NCBI RefSeq assembly: GCF_020921035.1
Contig: NC_063159.1
Coordinates: 8,100,501-8,164,500, forward strand
DNA from: Rhodamnia argentea
Lineage: Eukaryota; Streptophyta; Magnoliopsida; Myrtales; Myrtaceae
Direction: 5' to 3'
DNA: 64,000 nucleotides
How positions within the stretch are numbered: position 1 is the stretch's first letter; each line of letters opens with the position of its first letter. Positions 12,155-24,494 of this stretch are shown here, piece after piece. The notes under the pieces are model-generated. The model did not search any database. It had not been told where the DNA came from and saw only the letters and a list, made by a program, of their open reading frames with translations. The position numbers and the translations under genes were made by a program.

Positions 12155-13562
12155 TATGACAATACAAAAATAGCCTTAATTAATTTGTGGGATGTTCCAA
12201 TCATGACATCGACCTTGCCCATAAAATAAAAGTGTTCATATGATAATTGAATCTTAGTCAAAGAAGGCACCTTCCTAGAACGATACCAAAAACACTGTTC
12301 CATTTCCCTTTCATGTGTTGACTTGACTTCAATCCAGGGAAATTTCCTCAGCAAATTCTTGGTTGAGCTTCACTGATATCTTACATAGTCTTTATCATAG
12401 TAGAAAGTCTCAACCCCTTAGATGCATACCATCGCAGTCCACTGTAGAATCAGAACACGTAATTGCTGAAATTTGCGTGAGAACATACACTTTCAATTTG
12501 AAAGTGCGGGTTCGAAAACATATTTATTCTGAATCGGAGGGAGAAATGCACTGGAATACCAAAGAAGTCTGATAGGAGAAGAATGGCTGACACTTTGATT
12601 GACTTAGAGATTATATAAAATAATTATAACTAAAGCGAGTCTAACTCTCGGGCGGATCATTCTATCCTACGTCGTTTCGATTTGTTCCCGAAAGTAGCAA
12701 ACTTGAAGGTCGATGATGGCCTCGGGAAGCGGTTATTATCAACTTCGTCCGCAGAAGTAATTATGAATTGATTGCATGTAGTAGAAAACTTGAAAAATCG
12801 AGGGCACAATTTTTCAAATTGGGTTATTTGGGTACTACCTGTTTGTATCGAGCTTCCATCAATAAGAAAAGCACTGATTGTTCTACATGTTGTATTAGTG
12901 TAATTTAGCATTAGGAGGGGTAGTTTGGTAATTACACTTTATTACACACAGTGTATATATAAAGTGGGTTTTTAAGGTTTTATTACATTTAGTCAACAAA
13001 GGCTGCTCTGAAAGTCAAGATTGACGTCTACATACTTTGATTTTTCCTCTTGCTTTCATATGTCCAGTCCTTTCAAATCATATTATTGCAAATTATGTAG
13101 TGAAGTTGGTGGATCACAAGTGACATTGGCTCACGGGTTCCCTTGCTAATTTAACATCTTTTAATGTTCTTTTTTTTATCTAACACTATTGGCATAGCAA
13201 CGCAGATATGTGGAAATGCTTTATAATTATTAAAACAAAAAAATTGTCTAGTTCTTCTTATCTAAATTACAGAATATGTGAACGTATACGAAAACGATCA
13301 TGGTGTTGATCAGATTAATTAATGAATCCCGCTGCGCCGTTTAGGCTCGCCATTCGTCTCACGGTGATGGTCACATCGATCGGTTAATGGTGTTGATTAG
13401 AAGTCACGCGAGCAGGAGCGCGACCGCCGCCGCATTCGACGGTGACACGACAACATCCTTAATGGCTTGAGTTCTACTTATCAAGACTTAAGTTTTTTCG
13501 GAGCAATGCGGCATATTTTCGTAGTCTTATTAAAAAAAAAAGTTTGGAAACAGCACCGACCA
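12155..13562. other. Intergenic, no gene recognised
   Basis: AT-rich sequence between the MITE and the tRNA gene. Open frames are short and have no recognisable domain. No bounded repeat was seen. Confidence 0.4.
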
Positions 13563-13636
13563 GCTCTCGTAGCTCAGTTGGTTAGAGCACCCGTTTAGTA
13601 AGCGGGAGGTCTTGAGTTCGACTCTCAACGAGAGCA
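13563..13636 (+). tRNA. trnT-AGU: tRNA-Thr (anticodon AGU)
   Basis: A perfect cloverleaf of 74 nt. The acceptor stem GCTCTCG pairs with CGAGAGC and the discriminator is A. The D-arm stem is GCTC/GAGC. The anticodon stem CCCGT/GCGGG closes loop TTAGTAA, with anticodon AGT at 13597-13599. The T-arm stem TTGAG/CTCAA closes loop TTCGACT. The internal A box (TAGCTCAGTTGG) and B box (GAGTTCGACTC) are intact. A TTTT Pol III terminator follows at once. There is no intron. It should be an active nuclear tRNA gene that reads ACU (and ACC after inosine editing). Confidence 0.95.
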
Positions 13637-13640
13637 TTTT
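13637..13640 (+). terminator. Pol III terminator of tRNA-Thr
   Basis: A TTTT run directly after the discriminator base, the normal signal for Pol III release. Confidence 0.8.
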
Positions 13641-13870
13641 GTCTCACGAGTTTTTCTGTTTTTCTTCATCCAAACTTCCATAACATTTTTCGCTTTTTTA
13701 CGTCCAACGATTCGATCGAGCCAAAAAAAAAACAGTTTGATTTCGCATGACTTTTCGAGATTGATGCTAGGATCTGTGGCTCGATCCACGAAGAGTGGTC
13801 CATCTAACATGACGAAAATGTTTATTGGGCTTCAAGTTGGGCCGAGCCCATAAGACTATCAACACACAAG

Positions 13871-13872
<2 letters not shown>

Positions 13873-13908
<36 letters not shown>

Positions 13909-13921
13909 TCTCTCTCTCTCT
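13873..13921. repeat. (CT)n microsatellite
   Basis: An almost pure CT dinucleotide tract of about 48 bp with one CC interruption. It lies in intergenic DNA about 250 bp downstream of the tRNA gene. The remaining DNA up to 14523 has no recognised gene. Confidence 0.9.
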
Positions 13922-14921
13922 TTAAGAAACAGTAAATGTTGAGAAAGCAAATTCAATCTGGCCGTGCCCACTAAATGCAGTCACAAGTTAGACGAGGCCT
14001 CCTCTCTGTTTTCGATCTCGATCTTACCAATGCCCGGTACATGTTCCAGTGGTCCACACAGACAGAGAACAGATACGGAGAGATTTCGTGAATTTTGATC
14101 AATTCCCACATTTAATCCGTCCCCCAATTTCAAATCGGCTTCCGTTCGCAGGACGGGGAGGGCGACGCTTCGGGCCGCCACTGTGTTGGAGCGTGGTTCG
14201 CGCTCCTTGTCGACAGGAACAGCACGGAGCTGCTGCTCTTTTTTTGCTTGTAGTCAAGAGATGTAACAGAGATGTACGATGTGCTAATTACAGTGGAATC
14301 CTCTGTTATGGTGAATCAGGACAAATCTTGTGTCTCGATTTTTTTCTTTCTTGCTTTCACGTTTTATTTCGCATCTGGTTGTGTGCCGAATCCCGACAAA
14401 GTGTTCTGACATTCGCGCACCTCGCGATTCAATCCCTAGGAGGTTGCGCAACCATTGGGAAACGATTACCGCGCACTCGAAGCCAGCCAATTTAGTCCCC
14501 GAGCAGGAATGGTCATTCCTCATTAATGCTCCGTTTGTTTCGCGGAAAATATGACTTTTTCGGAAAATATTTTCCGGGAAGTCATTTTCTAGGAAAATGA
14601 CTTCCTTTTCCGGTGTTTGGCAAAAACTTGAAAATGTTTAAGAAAATGTTTTCCGCCGTTTGGTAAGGAAAATTCGTCTTATTTTTTTCTTCAAAATAGA
14701 CTCTGGTGGTCACTTCTTTTAAAGTCTCCTCTCTCTCTCTCAGCTCTCATTTCTAGAGATAGAGAGAGAAATCCGAAAGAGATAGGCGTTGCGCATAATA
14801 TAATCCCCCGCACCGAGCAATAGAGATTTTGATTTCGGAGTGCACGCAAAGCACGCCACTAATGCTGCAGAAGAAGCGTGAGGCGACAGTGCTCGGAGCT
14901 CTGGCACCGTCCCCGCCCACG

Positions 14922-15068
14922 ATGTTGTCGGCGTTCACCGGGAAGTAGGTGGTCCCCGTCGATTGCGTCGCGGAGGTCTTGCAGCGTCTCCTAGAGGCCA
15001 CTCTCGGCGGTGACTCGGAATTGGCCGTCAAGTGCCTCGCCGACCCGCTCGTCAACGTCAACTACGTC
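14922..15068 (+). pseudogene. Captured first-exon fragment of an ankyrin-repeat gene
   Basis: The frame opens ATG and reads SAFTGK, a TAG stop, then VPVDCVAEVLQRLLEA and KCLADPLVNVNYV. From memory, a plant ankyrin-repeat family begins with the pattern VFPVDYEAEVSQRLLEA...CIADPFVDVNFV, so this is the N-terminus of that protein. The in-frame TAG, probably from a CAG glutamine codon, breaks it. The segment ends in GTC followed by GTAAAA, where an intron would begin, so the capture happened at DNA level and kept an exon-intron junction. It lies inside the Harbinger-type element. Confidence 0.65.
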
Positions 15069-15214
15069 GTAAAATCCCACTCTCAACACGCTTCAATTTT
15101 TTTTTTCCTTAAATTTTTCATAAAATTTCTCTACACGAACTCCACATAATATGGTGTAACAACAAGAAGAAGACGATACCAAAATTGGGAAAAAAAGGAT
15201 GATAAAGACGTCCT

Positions 15215-15439
15215 CAACGGAATCGTGAAGCGTTCACGTTATGGGACGGCGGGATCTCGAAATGCCAGAGCCTCCCCATGCGCTCCACCTTGTACTTCAT
15301 GCACGGGAACTCCTCCGCATACGCCCTCTCCACCGCCGGTTCATGTCGTGCGGGAACACGTGCGTCACCCCCTCCCCACCCGCCTCCTCACCATCACCGC
15401 CGCCGTGAATATCGGCCCCATCCTCCCCAGCGCCTCCAT
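15215..15439 (-). pseudogene. GC-rich coding-like fragment of unknown origin inside the transposon
   Basis: On the minus strand one frame reads EEFPCMKYKVERMGRLWHFE and continues IPPSHNVNA before a stop. Base composition contrasts with the AT-rich transposon arms. I do not recognise the source gene. It could be a second captured fragment inserted between two pieces of the ankyrin gene, or an unrelated stretch of that locus read antisense. Confidence 0.3.
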
Positions 15440-15525
15440 GGCGAGTCCGCCGCCGAGGTCCGCGTGGAGCACGAGGAGTTCAGTACGGACGTCACGGCTC
15501 TGCTCCCGGCTATAACTTTTCTTGC
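15440..15525 (+). pseudogene. Second captured fragment of the same ankyrin-repeat gene
   Basis: The plus-strand frame reads GESAAEVRVEHEEFSTDVTA and continues LLPAI. The same remembered ankyrin family has SPSEVRVEYEEFKTDVTAL a short distance after the N-terminal part captured at 14922-15068. Order and strand are kept, but the connecting residues are missing, so the copy is rearranged and cannot encode the protein. Confidence 0.6.
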
Positions 15526-16074
15526 TCGAGGCCGGCGATGCCAGGCCTCACCCGGCCACCCACCGACTGTGGTCATGGCCTGCGACCGGTCGAGGGAGAA
15601 GAAGGAATATTAAAAAAAATAAAAAAAAGACGAAAAAGGAAAAAAATAAAGAAAGTAATTAAAAAATAAATTTTATCCAAAAAATAAAATTGAAAAAATA
15701 AATAAAAAAGAAAAGAAAGCAAAAAAATAATTAAAAAGAAAAAATAGTTGAAAGAGAGGAAGAATGAAAAGTGTGGAAAATGTTTTCCTCTTCTCAAAAT
15801 GAGGAAATCATTTTCCTTAGTTTTAGAAGGTTTTTTTTGTTGACCGGAAAATATTTTCCGTTGACCGCTAATTTTCCGCCCCCCAAACACCGGAAATTGG
15901 GGAAAATGTTTTCTGGAAAAATATTTTCCGTGAAACAAACGGAGCCTAAATGCATGAATGCTTGTACTTGTAGAATTCTGCCATTTTCTAATTTAGATGG
16001 AAAAGAGGGTGGAAAAAAGATGTGTGTTTTTTTTAATAAAAAAAATTGAAAAAAGCGCATTAGAAATCATAAAA

Positions 16075-16305
16075 ATTATCACGAAAATACAATCGAATTC
16101 TAAAATTTTCAAAAAGTGTAATTAAATCCTAAAATTTATTACAAAATTACAATCGAGCCTTAAAAATTTTTAAAAATACAATTAATGTAAAAATTTGATT
16201 GAATTAATTCAAAATTTGTAGAATTCGATTATACTTTCATAATAAATTTTAAAATTTAATTGTATTTTTTGAAATATTTGAAGACTCAATTATATTTTAG
16301 CAACG
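16075..16305. repeat. AT-rich foldback element
   Basis: The left arm (ACAATCGAATTCTAAAATTT and following) and the right arm (GTAGAATTCGATTATACTTT) are inverted copies. Both contain a TAAAATTTATTA-type core. It is non-coding. The ends are not sharp enough to give a target duplication. Confidence 0.5.
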
Positions 16306-17244
16306 AGTTTTTGAATTTCGAGTCAACTTTATCTCCTGAAAATTTTCATTTGGGGCTTTGGGCCAGACAAGATGGAACGATGTGACTTTGTTTGTTCTGC
16401 AAATACTCAAACCCGAATTCGCATTTTTCTTTCGACAGACTGCCCCAAAAGAAGGGAAGAGAAACCGTACCATGGCTGTCGAATAGCCAACCCATCTGTT
16501 ATTCGACAGCTCGATCTCGAAGACTATTGTCATCCCCCCCAATAATTAAAAAAGAAGAAGGAGAAGGAAGTCTTGTCAACTGATCTGTCGAATTGCTGGT
16601 TGTGGTTGCGTTTGATGAGACCTTAGGGATGTGATTGAATGAACTCTCTGCAAACAGTTCAGAAAATTCTCTTTTATCTTTTTGGTCTCCTTCCCTCTCC
16701 GTCGGGGGAGCTCCCCTGTCTCAAGGCACCGACATGGAGTCGGGGTGATTTGTACTTCGAGGTTTAAGATAGAATGAGTATATCTTTAAGATCTTTGAAG
16801 ATGAGATTAGCCCTGTCGTATGTAAATTGATAGGAGTTGTTAATGCTTTTCTAACGAGATCATAGTAAGTCGAAATCAGCTATTGTACTTAAGAATTCTG
16901 CACATCTCATTCGAAAAATTGAATTCCGAATTAAGCCGAGCGTGATGCAATCTAATACGTGAATTTAATTTGTTACACCATTCTTAGTAACAACTAAAGA
17001 AGGTAACGCTTTAAACTGCAATTAACTCGGGTACCGAATGAAAATCCGATCGCTTCGAGAGAAAGAAATAATTGAGCTAAGACACTTGATGATCTTGAAT
17101 AATATTAGATAACTGGGTTAAGAGATCTCGGATAAAGACAATCTTAGATTTAAATAGTTATGTCATGCCGATAATATTTCTATTTGTAACGGAGTACTCA
17201 ACTCTTTTCACAAGCCTCCTTGCCAAAATTACGACGAGTACTAA
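16306..17244. other. Intergenic, nothing recognised
   Basis: There is no gene, no clear repeat boundary and no RNA gene that I can support in this stretch. Confidence 0.4.
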
Positions 17245-17625
17245 GCCCTACAGCCTTAAATAGGATAGGACAGGGTCGATTCCCAATTTATGGAATCGAG
17301 AACCGACTCTGTCCACTTCAAGACCGAACATGCCATTCTCGATCCGGCTCCCAAGACAACTTGAGGACCAGTTTTTTTTTTTTTTTTTTGGTTTCCGCTA
17401 CAAAAATTTAACAATAAAAATGAAACAAACTAACAAGGAACCAAGAAAATGCTGCTCCATAAATTTCCTTCTATGATTTCTACCTACAAATATATATGTC
17501 ATATGGATCAGTACCGCCGATTTGATCCGGCCAGTACGGTTCCTGCCCCGATCAATTATTGCGGGGAACCACCCAAATCCGATCGGTCCGATCCGATTTC
17601 CGAATTGGACCCCGACGCACATCCC
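17245..17625. repeat. GGTTCC-type foldback element, copy 1
   Basis: It is made of repeated phrases of the type GGTTCC, GAACCG, GATCGGTCCGATCC on both strands, with a terminal CGCACATCCCCACC. Phrases such as GGGTCGATTCCCAATTTATG have clear counterparts at 35365-35410. Copies are at about 35330-35745 and 47960-48420. It is non-coding and likely a small DNA element of internally palindromic structure. Confidence 0.5.
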
Positions 17626-20600
17626 CACCACCCTGCGCGATTCCTCTTTGACTTTTGACTTTGTCCATCAGTTTTGCAGCTCGTGTGTTCATCCTCGCAC
17701 CAATAATTCAGAAGCAGCGAAACTTCCGATTCCATCGAAAACGAAAGAGGCGACGGAGGAGAGGCGGGATGCCGGGTCGAGGGGGCAAAGAGCATCGGCT
17801 GCCACGTGCTGCTTTTCCGCAATACTTGCGAAGGACTCGAACTCGAACTCCCCCACCCCCAAAGAACGGTTTGAAAAAAGATAAAAAGAGGAAGGAAAGC
17901 AACCTTCCTCCTCCCCACCCCTCCTCCTTTCTTTGATTCGTGACCCGTCACCTAACCCCCCCGAAGAAAAAAACTTATACAAATCACTTCTCATGTCTCC
18001 ATACATAGTAAGTACATTCCTCCTATTTTCTTTTCCCAAATTCCACATCTAATTATGTACATGTGCCTATTTCGAGGGATACCCTTTTCGATATATTCGC
18101 GATAACGACGGTCTTTTTTTTTTCTTTTTCCTTCCATTACCTAAACTTTGTCGCGCGGTAGGTACTTCTCTGGCGAACGTTTCGGTATGCTGGGGGACAC
18201 GACACCCATCGGGGGTCGTTCTGACGTCGAGGGGCGATTTTGATTAGGCTCCGTTCATTCGCCCATTGTTCTTGGCGAGGACGAGATAGATTCCTCGAAT
18301 TGTGTGTGATGGAGAGAGATAAAAGGGGGATGAAAAGAGAGACGGCAACAGAGAGGCCGGAAAAATCACGACAAAACGACTTGTGGAAATTGAAGTCTCC
18401 TAAAATTCGTGGAATTGAAGGTGCAATCAAGTCCTGGCGAGTTAACGAAAAGGTTCGATTGGACCAATTTCATAACGTTTTACGATTTGATTTTGTTTTT
18501 TTTTTTTAAATTTAGAGAGGACATATTATTTTCGTCTTCAGTTTTTGGACTCGCCGTGTACTTACTAAAATTAAAAAATAATAAATAAGTTGTAAAAACC
18601 GGTATTTCTAGCGTTACGGACAATTTAGCCCCTCTCTCTCTCTCTCTCTCTCTCTAAAAGCGGAGTGGGGGAGGGATGGGGATGTGCATGAAAGGCGCAC
18701 GTACGTTGGCGTCGGGCCCCACCCACGCGCGGGGCCCGGTCCGCAAGCGCGTTGGTCCACTAAGAACACAGCGCATTTGCCGATCGTACGCCACCCCGCC
18801 GGGCCGGGCCCCACCCTCCCCCGCCGTCGCTAAAGACACCGCCACGTGGCCTTCCTAAATTTCCCTCCTTTAAATTTTTTTTTTCCCCGTTTCATCCTTT
18901 TCGGAAGTTCCAGAGATCGCCCGGCACGTCACGTCTCCTCTCCCCCACCCCCACCGCACCCCACAAAACCGGGCCCACCCCACAACCACAAATCCGTCGC
19001 CGTCTGCTGACGTGGACGCGCTCGAGTGGGGTGGGCCCCGCTGTGTTTTAGTTCGATGTCCAATCTCGTCTTGATGATGACGATGATTAACAATGGCCTT
19101 TACGTGCGTGGGTCTTCACTTCATTTTTGATGACCTAATATTAGCTGGATCCATAGGCTTAAGTGACATTTTTTTTTTCTGGAATTTAAAAATAAAGCCC
19201 ACTGTCTTGCCACTCCCCCACCTCATAAAGAGGAAAAGAATTTGCTAGGATGGGAATTGCAAGGTTTATTTATTGTCTTGTTAATTTAGCAATAATAATA
19301 GGCAGTGAAATTTTATGCCCGAATTTCGAAACCCTTTTCTCGTTGATCGATCGATCGCTCCATGTGTCGTTGCGACAAGAAATGATTCCATCACTTGAAG
19401 TTTGATGTAACTAGTAGCTATCATATAGCGACGTTCTGATACGATCAAATACTAGCAATTTTGTCTCTTGTGAATGCTGAAGTGACATGTCTTACGAGTC
19501 GCAACTCGAAGCTGAAAAATCAATTTATTGTCGCGGGAACTTGCGGCCGGATCGGTTCAATCCGGGCCCAATTTCTATCGTGGACTCATGTTCCCCCTCA
19601 TTGCGCCGAGCTAGGCTCAAATCAAACCAAGCGCGATTAGTAACGGGGCCTCATCCCGTCCAGGCCCCAACCGCCGCACCCGATTCCAAGCCCAAGCTCC
19701 GCCTCATTGAGGTATTCCTTAGTCCAGGCTCGCTCAAACCCGCATATACGAGAAGTTATTTTTATGTCGCGATAACCTAGCTGTCATTATTCCGTAAGCT
19801 TACCATGTTTAATTATAAGGCACTTAGAAATTGGGATTGACCAAGATCGCGCGCGGTTGTATTGCACACTCGAGGGCCAAAAGGGGTTATGCATAATATA
19901 TGTGCATATACATAAACAATTTTTGTTACGAAAATCTCGAAGGCTGGTTAGGGCATGCTTGGACTATCTTGCCCAAGTAGCCCGCCAAGCTACCCACGGA
20001 CCTAGAAATAGAAGCCAAGCCTTCCCGTCCGTTGATCGGGTCTTAATCTTTGATCCCACGCACATCCAATTGTTTCATTGCATCCAACCCATATATCGAA
20101 AATCCAAATTCTTATGCTCGAGGACGGTGCTTCGAAACAACAAACACGATAAAAGAGAAGAAAGTTTGGTAAGGCTTAACTTCAACGGCATTCGAAATGC
20201 GTTTAGCTTAGCTTAGTGTCACCCACGACTACCACACACACATGGGACAAATTTTTTGGTTTCCTTAAAGAAGTAGGACTCAATACATTGCCATATCCTC
20301 GTACCAAAAGAGACCCTTTCCCATCTATACAACAAGCATTGGAATGGAAACAAACAACGACACCTTGGGGGATAAAAAGTTTGAAAAAAAGAAAAAAAAG
20401 TAAGAGTGAGACTTTTCCAACTTCCACGAGATGACACGTGGCAAGCACCCATCACCCCAAACCTCCAAGCGAGGAAAATAAAAATAAAAATATGCGTATA
20501 TTCCATTTTCCTTAAAAGCATCTCTACTCCCATAAAAAGCTAAACCCCTCAAAACCCAATAAATTACCCACACAACGAATGATTAGCTTTAGGATTAAAT

Positions 20601-21019
20601 TTAACTTAATTAACCCCTTCTTTTGCTAAAGCAACATAAAGCTTCTGCAAAACCCCAACTTTTTTTTTTTTTGGTTTCCCTTCGATTCTTAACTTTGTCT
20701 TCTTGGACTGTGGAGAGAGAGGGAGGAAGCTTTTTGGCCATGGCGTGGCCTTGGAGCTTCATCGTAAAAAGAGAAAAGCTCCTCCCCCCGGGGGGGAATA
20801 TGCGTCGCAGGGACCTCCCGCTTTAGCTTAGGTCACGGCTTTTATGTATTTGTCTGTTCATAGCACTGAAGACGAAAAGCTGTTTTTGATTTATTTATTC
20901 TGGGCATTTATCCAATATGATATACATGATGAGTAGGCTCGCAAACCAAAGACGAAAACGTTTTGAAAAATTTCAAAAGTTGGTCGAAAACACCTTGGTG
21001 ACGTGTTAAAACTTGGAGG
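17626..21019. other. Gene-poor region with GC-rich patches
   Basis: This holds several short open frames with no domain, a (CT)n tract at about 18632-18656 and a GC-rich patch at 18650-19040. A poly-T lies near 20660. A G-box (CACGTG) occurs at 20434-20439. A 28-codon frame with a good start context (GCCATGGCG) begins at 20740. I see no supported gene. The 119-aa minus-strand frame 17689-18048 has no recognisable family. Confidence 0.4.
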
Positions 21020-21409
21020 GGGGTTAAATACTACCAAAAAAGAAAAGCATGCGACAAATACATCTACGATAAATTTATTCAAAATTATTTTTTTAATTAT
21101 CAAAAATCTTAAATTGATACTCATATGATAAGTTTAGCATCCATTAATTTTCGTTAAATTGACTTAATACCATGAGATACCGCAAGCTAGTATATCTATG
21201 ACAATCACAAGATAAAAACCTCAAACTGGTATACCCATCAACTGTCTCGTGTTATCTAGCACGGTAATTTAACTGTAAAATTGAATAGAAATTAATGGAG
21301 TGTAAATTTATCACTAATACACCAATTTGAAATTTTTGATGATCAAAAAATTATTTTCCGATAATTTTGTCACGGGTGTGCTAGTTTAAAATTGTTTTAT
21401 GGTATTAGC
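21020..21409. mobile_element. Mutator-like long-inverted-repeat element, copy A
   Basis: The ends read GGTTAAATACTACC and, inverted, GGCTAATACCATAAAAC. The arms consist of repeated phrases of the type GGTACACTTGTGACAAATTT in mirrored orientation. The central box is decayed (inverted AACACGAGAC in place of GACACGTGGC). Flanks AAACTTGGA and AAATTTGAA may be a worn 9-bp target duplication. There is no coding capacity. Confidence 0.6.
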
Positions 21410-21482
21410 CCAAATTTGAAGATTGCGAATTGGTTAATTTTCCCTCTCATTTATGAATTTCATTTAGTAGTTGATGCGTGAT

Positions 21483-22360
21483 ATTTCATATAAATTACTC
21501 TCTTAACGGGCATTTTACTCGATAAATGAAAAAAAAACAATTTGATGACTATTAAAAGCTCCGGCCGTTTGAAGATAAATAATTTAAATAATATTTTGTT
21601 AAAAACGGTATTACTTATAAATATGAGTACAAGAAAAATATTTCTATCTTTTACAAATATGTTTAAATATAAATTGTTATTGATAACTAAAGTTTTTTTA
21701 TTGATTAATTATTTTATGTAATATAAGTAATCAATTTTTTTAAAAAAAATTTCTAAGTTATTTATTTGTCTAGAAATATTATTAATTAATTAATTTTTTT
21801 TTTTTGGCATTTGTTTGACACTTTTTTCTTTTCGAATGACAAGTGCCCATTTCGGATGGGGCATATCATTATCCCCGAGAAAAACACCAGTGAAAACGCA
21901 AGCCAAAAAGGCCTTATCCTTATATTCGGCTGCCGCACACGTGTCAATTGAGGGAAGTGGGAGGATGACGTGGCACACGCAATTACGAAAAAGGCCCCCA
22001 AAATGGAGAGGATGCAAGGACGAGGAAGTATTTCACGCGACTGCTAAGTCATGCGACACCGACGCATGATTTAATAAACAAATCGCAGCAAATTATTTAA
22101 AAGTAAGATAAGATATATATTGCGTCGATAACGTGATTGTTCGGTCGATACAACCAATATCAATCATGTTATCGCTTACATCGCCCGTACATATGAATGA
22201 AAGGAAAACATTTTCATTGTTTTCGAAAATATTCAGACATAAATTGTTGTCGGCAATAAAAATATTTATCATTAACTAATTATTTTAAAAGGTATAAATG
22301 ATCATTCAAAAAAATATATCTTTTAAATTATTTATTTTTCTCGAAAGAAACGAGATATTG
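21483..22360. repeat. Two decayed Tourist-like MITE copies with an intervening unique stretch
   Basis: Segments 21483-21790 and 22200-22360 share the MITE core (phrases like ATAAATTGTTATTGATAA and TTATTTTTCTCGAAAGAAAC) with the copies at 11915-12154 and 41402-41612. The stretch between them (about 21800-22090) has a G-box (CACACGTGTC) and TGACGTGG but no supported gene. Confidence 0.45.
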
Positions 22361-24494
22361 ATTCAGCCGGATCCTTTGAAAGGCCACCTTATGTCATAAA
22401 ATAATAGGTCTCAACTTAATCACCTCTGAGGTAAAAGAGAAGAAAAAAGACCACACTTCATCTATAATTACCAGATAAAGTTAGAATTTTTTCGGTTTAG
22501 TGTGTTTACCTCCTATTTTCACCGCATAACATGTGGAAAGGTCTCGTTCCGTTGATTTAGCTATCTTCAAGTTACACGTGGTATTATCTTAGCCGGTAAT
22601 AGCTAAACTTCTAACTCTATAAAGTTATCTCCATCTGCATTAATTTATATCATTGTATTTTAGTAGTTAAGGTAACTTGTCTTGGTCAGTCAGGCGATCC
22701 AAGACGCCATCCAATGCCATAAAAAAAAAGGATTGTCTAATTCAATAGGAGTCCTTTTATGCAGAAAAAAAAAAAATGCTCTCACCATCTTGCGCCATGT
22801 AAAATTCCTTAAAAAGAAAAAACCTAAATAAAAATCCGTTAGAAAAGTCACCTCCCCTAGATTTAATTTACATTTATAAATTCCAAAAAAGGAGACCTTC
22901 ATTTTCTCAACAAAGCAACAAGAAAATATATATGTATTCAAATTGAATAGGTGTCTAGCTGTTCAAACCGAATTATTATAAGACTATTCAGACTTGATTG
23001 ATAGCTGAATATGACAATATATGTATTCGGCAGGTTGAGTTTCAACACGTCAAATAAATTATAGAGTCATATAAAAAACAATCATGTTTTAAATTGCAAA
23101 CTCACGGCACAATTTAATTTTTCATGTGGATGAAAGAAAATATAGCGCAAGCAGCCCTACTTACTTTGTTTCGGTCGATCTGGACTAATATCTTGCATTT
23201 TCTTATTTTCTTACTCAATAAACATGCACTTGCGTTGCGTGTATATAAAAAAACTAGCATTTGAAAGATTAAACAGAACCAATTTAATACGAAATATCAA
23301 TCATCAAAAAGTGAAAAGAAATTATTTACAAAAATATGCAACATGAAGATATTGTGCTTATAAATTCGAGAGAGGCTGAAATATTTTTTACGATATTTTT
23401 GCATGATAAAAATTTCCATATATTAGTTACCGTTCGATCAGACAAAGGCTCTCTCATGACTCCGAACAGAGCTGCTCAGTTATCCACGATCAGAAAGCTA
23501 ATAATGCACTTCAACAGTTTAAGAAAGAGAACTTGGACTCAGCCACACTCTACTTCCAAGGTCAAAGAAAGAAAGGCGCTTCAAAAGTTCATGTCTCATT
23601 CGGCAGGGGCTTTTTTACAGAGGGCGTCCAAAATGCATACTTGTCTGGGCGATTTTGATACGTATTCAAGACTTCGATTTCCATTCGGAATGGAAGCATG
23701 AGCTAAATCCACGAGCCACGAGCGGGCGAACCTATGACTTCAATAGTGCCAGGCATGAAAAATACGAATTACCTATTCACGTATTTGTTCGTATACATAA
23801 TACATGTAAAAAAATAATTCAGGAAAAGAAGGAAAGGTAAAGACAAAAATATTCCAAGGAGCAGTAAATAGTGAAAGTTCAAAGGTTGTCGTACAACTCT
23901 GTTGGGGCAGAGTTAGATGCGGGGAGTTAGTTAATATTTTCGATCAGCTGGATCCACTCTCATAGGAACGACCCACTTTTGAATTAAAAAGAAAAAAAAA
24001 ATTCCTGTTAAAAGTGATGTTGAATTAAAAAATTCGCCCAGAAAAAAAAAAAAAAAACTAAAGCAAATATCGAACTCGGAAGCAGAACAAATCGTGTCTT
24101 CTTCTGTTTCAATCCCACAACAACAAATTCCCTGAAATTTCTTTCCCCATCAACGCCCAAATTCTCTCCCTTTTCTGTTTTCTTGAGTGGTTCTTTGTAT
24201 TTTGAACTCAAAATCAGTTGCAACACGTTTTGCTTGTTCTTGAAACTAGAAAAACCAGGGTTCTGTAACTTCCCCCCTCAACAATCGACACCCACCGAAC
24301 GATTTCTCGAGTTTTCTTCTTTATCTGTAAGTTTTCTTCAACTGGGTTTTTCAGATGATGAAGTGGGTACTGCTTTCTTGATTGCCCCCGGCTCGAGGAT
24401 GTGAAGATTTCTGGTTTTGGGGTCACAGACTGAAACACTCTTGAGTTCTTGATTCTGATTCTGCACCCCAATCTGAAGAGGACAGGGAGGATCC
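22361..24494. other. Intergenic and 5' flank of the type-B ARR gene
   Basis: Open frames at 23336-23701 and 23655-23840 show no known domain and low-complexity composition, so they are not called. The last 400 bp before the ATG at 24495 are CT-rich, as expected of the leader of the response-regulator gene. Confidence 0.45.

Larger units (their letters stand above)
14527..15946. mobile_element. Harbinger-type (TAA duplication) non-autonomous transposon carrying host-gene fragments
   Basis: The terminal inverted repeats match well: left TGCTCCGTTTGTTTCGCGG, right end inverted GGCTCCGTTTGTTTCACGG. Similarity continues for about 90 bp to a shared TTCCGGTGTTTGG. A TAA trinucleotide flanks both ends (14524-14526 and 15947-15949). 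This is the target duplication expected of PIF/Harbinger (Tourist) elements. The body is 1,420 bp and contains no transposase. The interior switches from AT-rich arms to a GC-rich core at about 14880-15600 with host-like coding segments, listed separately. It is therefore a Pack-type element, mobilised in trans if at all. Terminal sequence is shared with the small MITEs of this window. Confidence 0.75.

Noticed and set aside
15573-16060. Phe/Lys-rich frames near the right end of the Harbinger-type element
   Set aside because: They are low-complexity A/T-run translations and terminal-repeat sequence.
17556-18048. Overlapping frames of 119-131 aa on both strands
   Set aside because: They partly overlap a GGTTCC-type repeat and show no domain.
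23336-23840. 121-aa and 61-aa plus-strand frames
   Set aside because: No family resemblance, weak composition and no splice context; left as intergenic.
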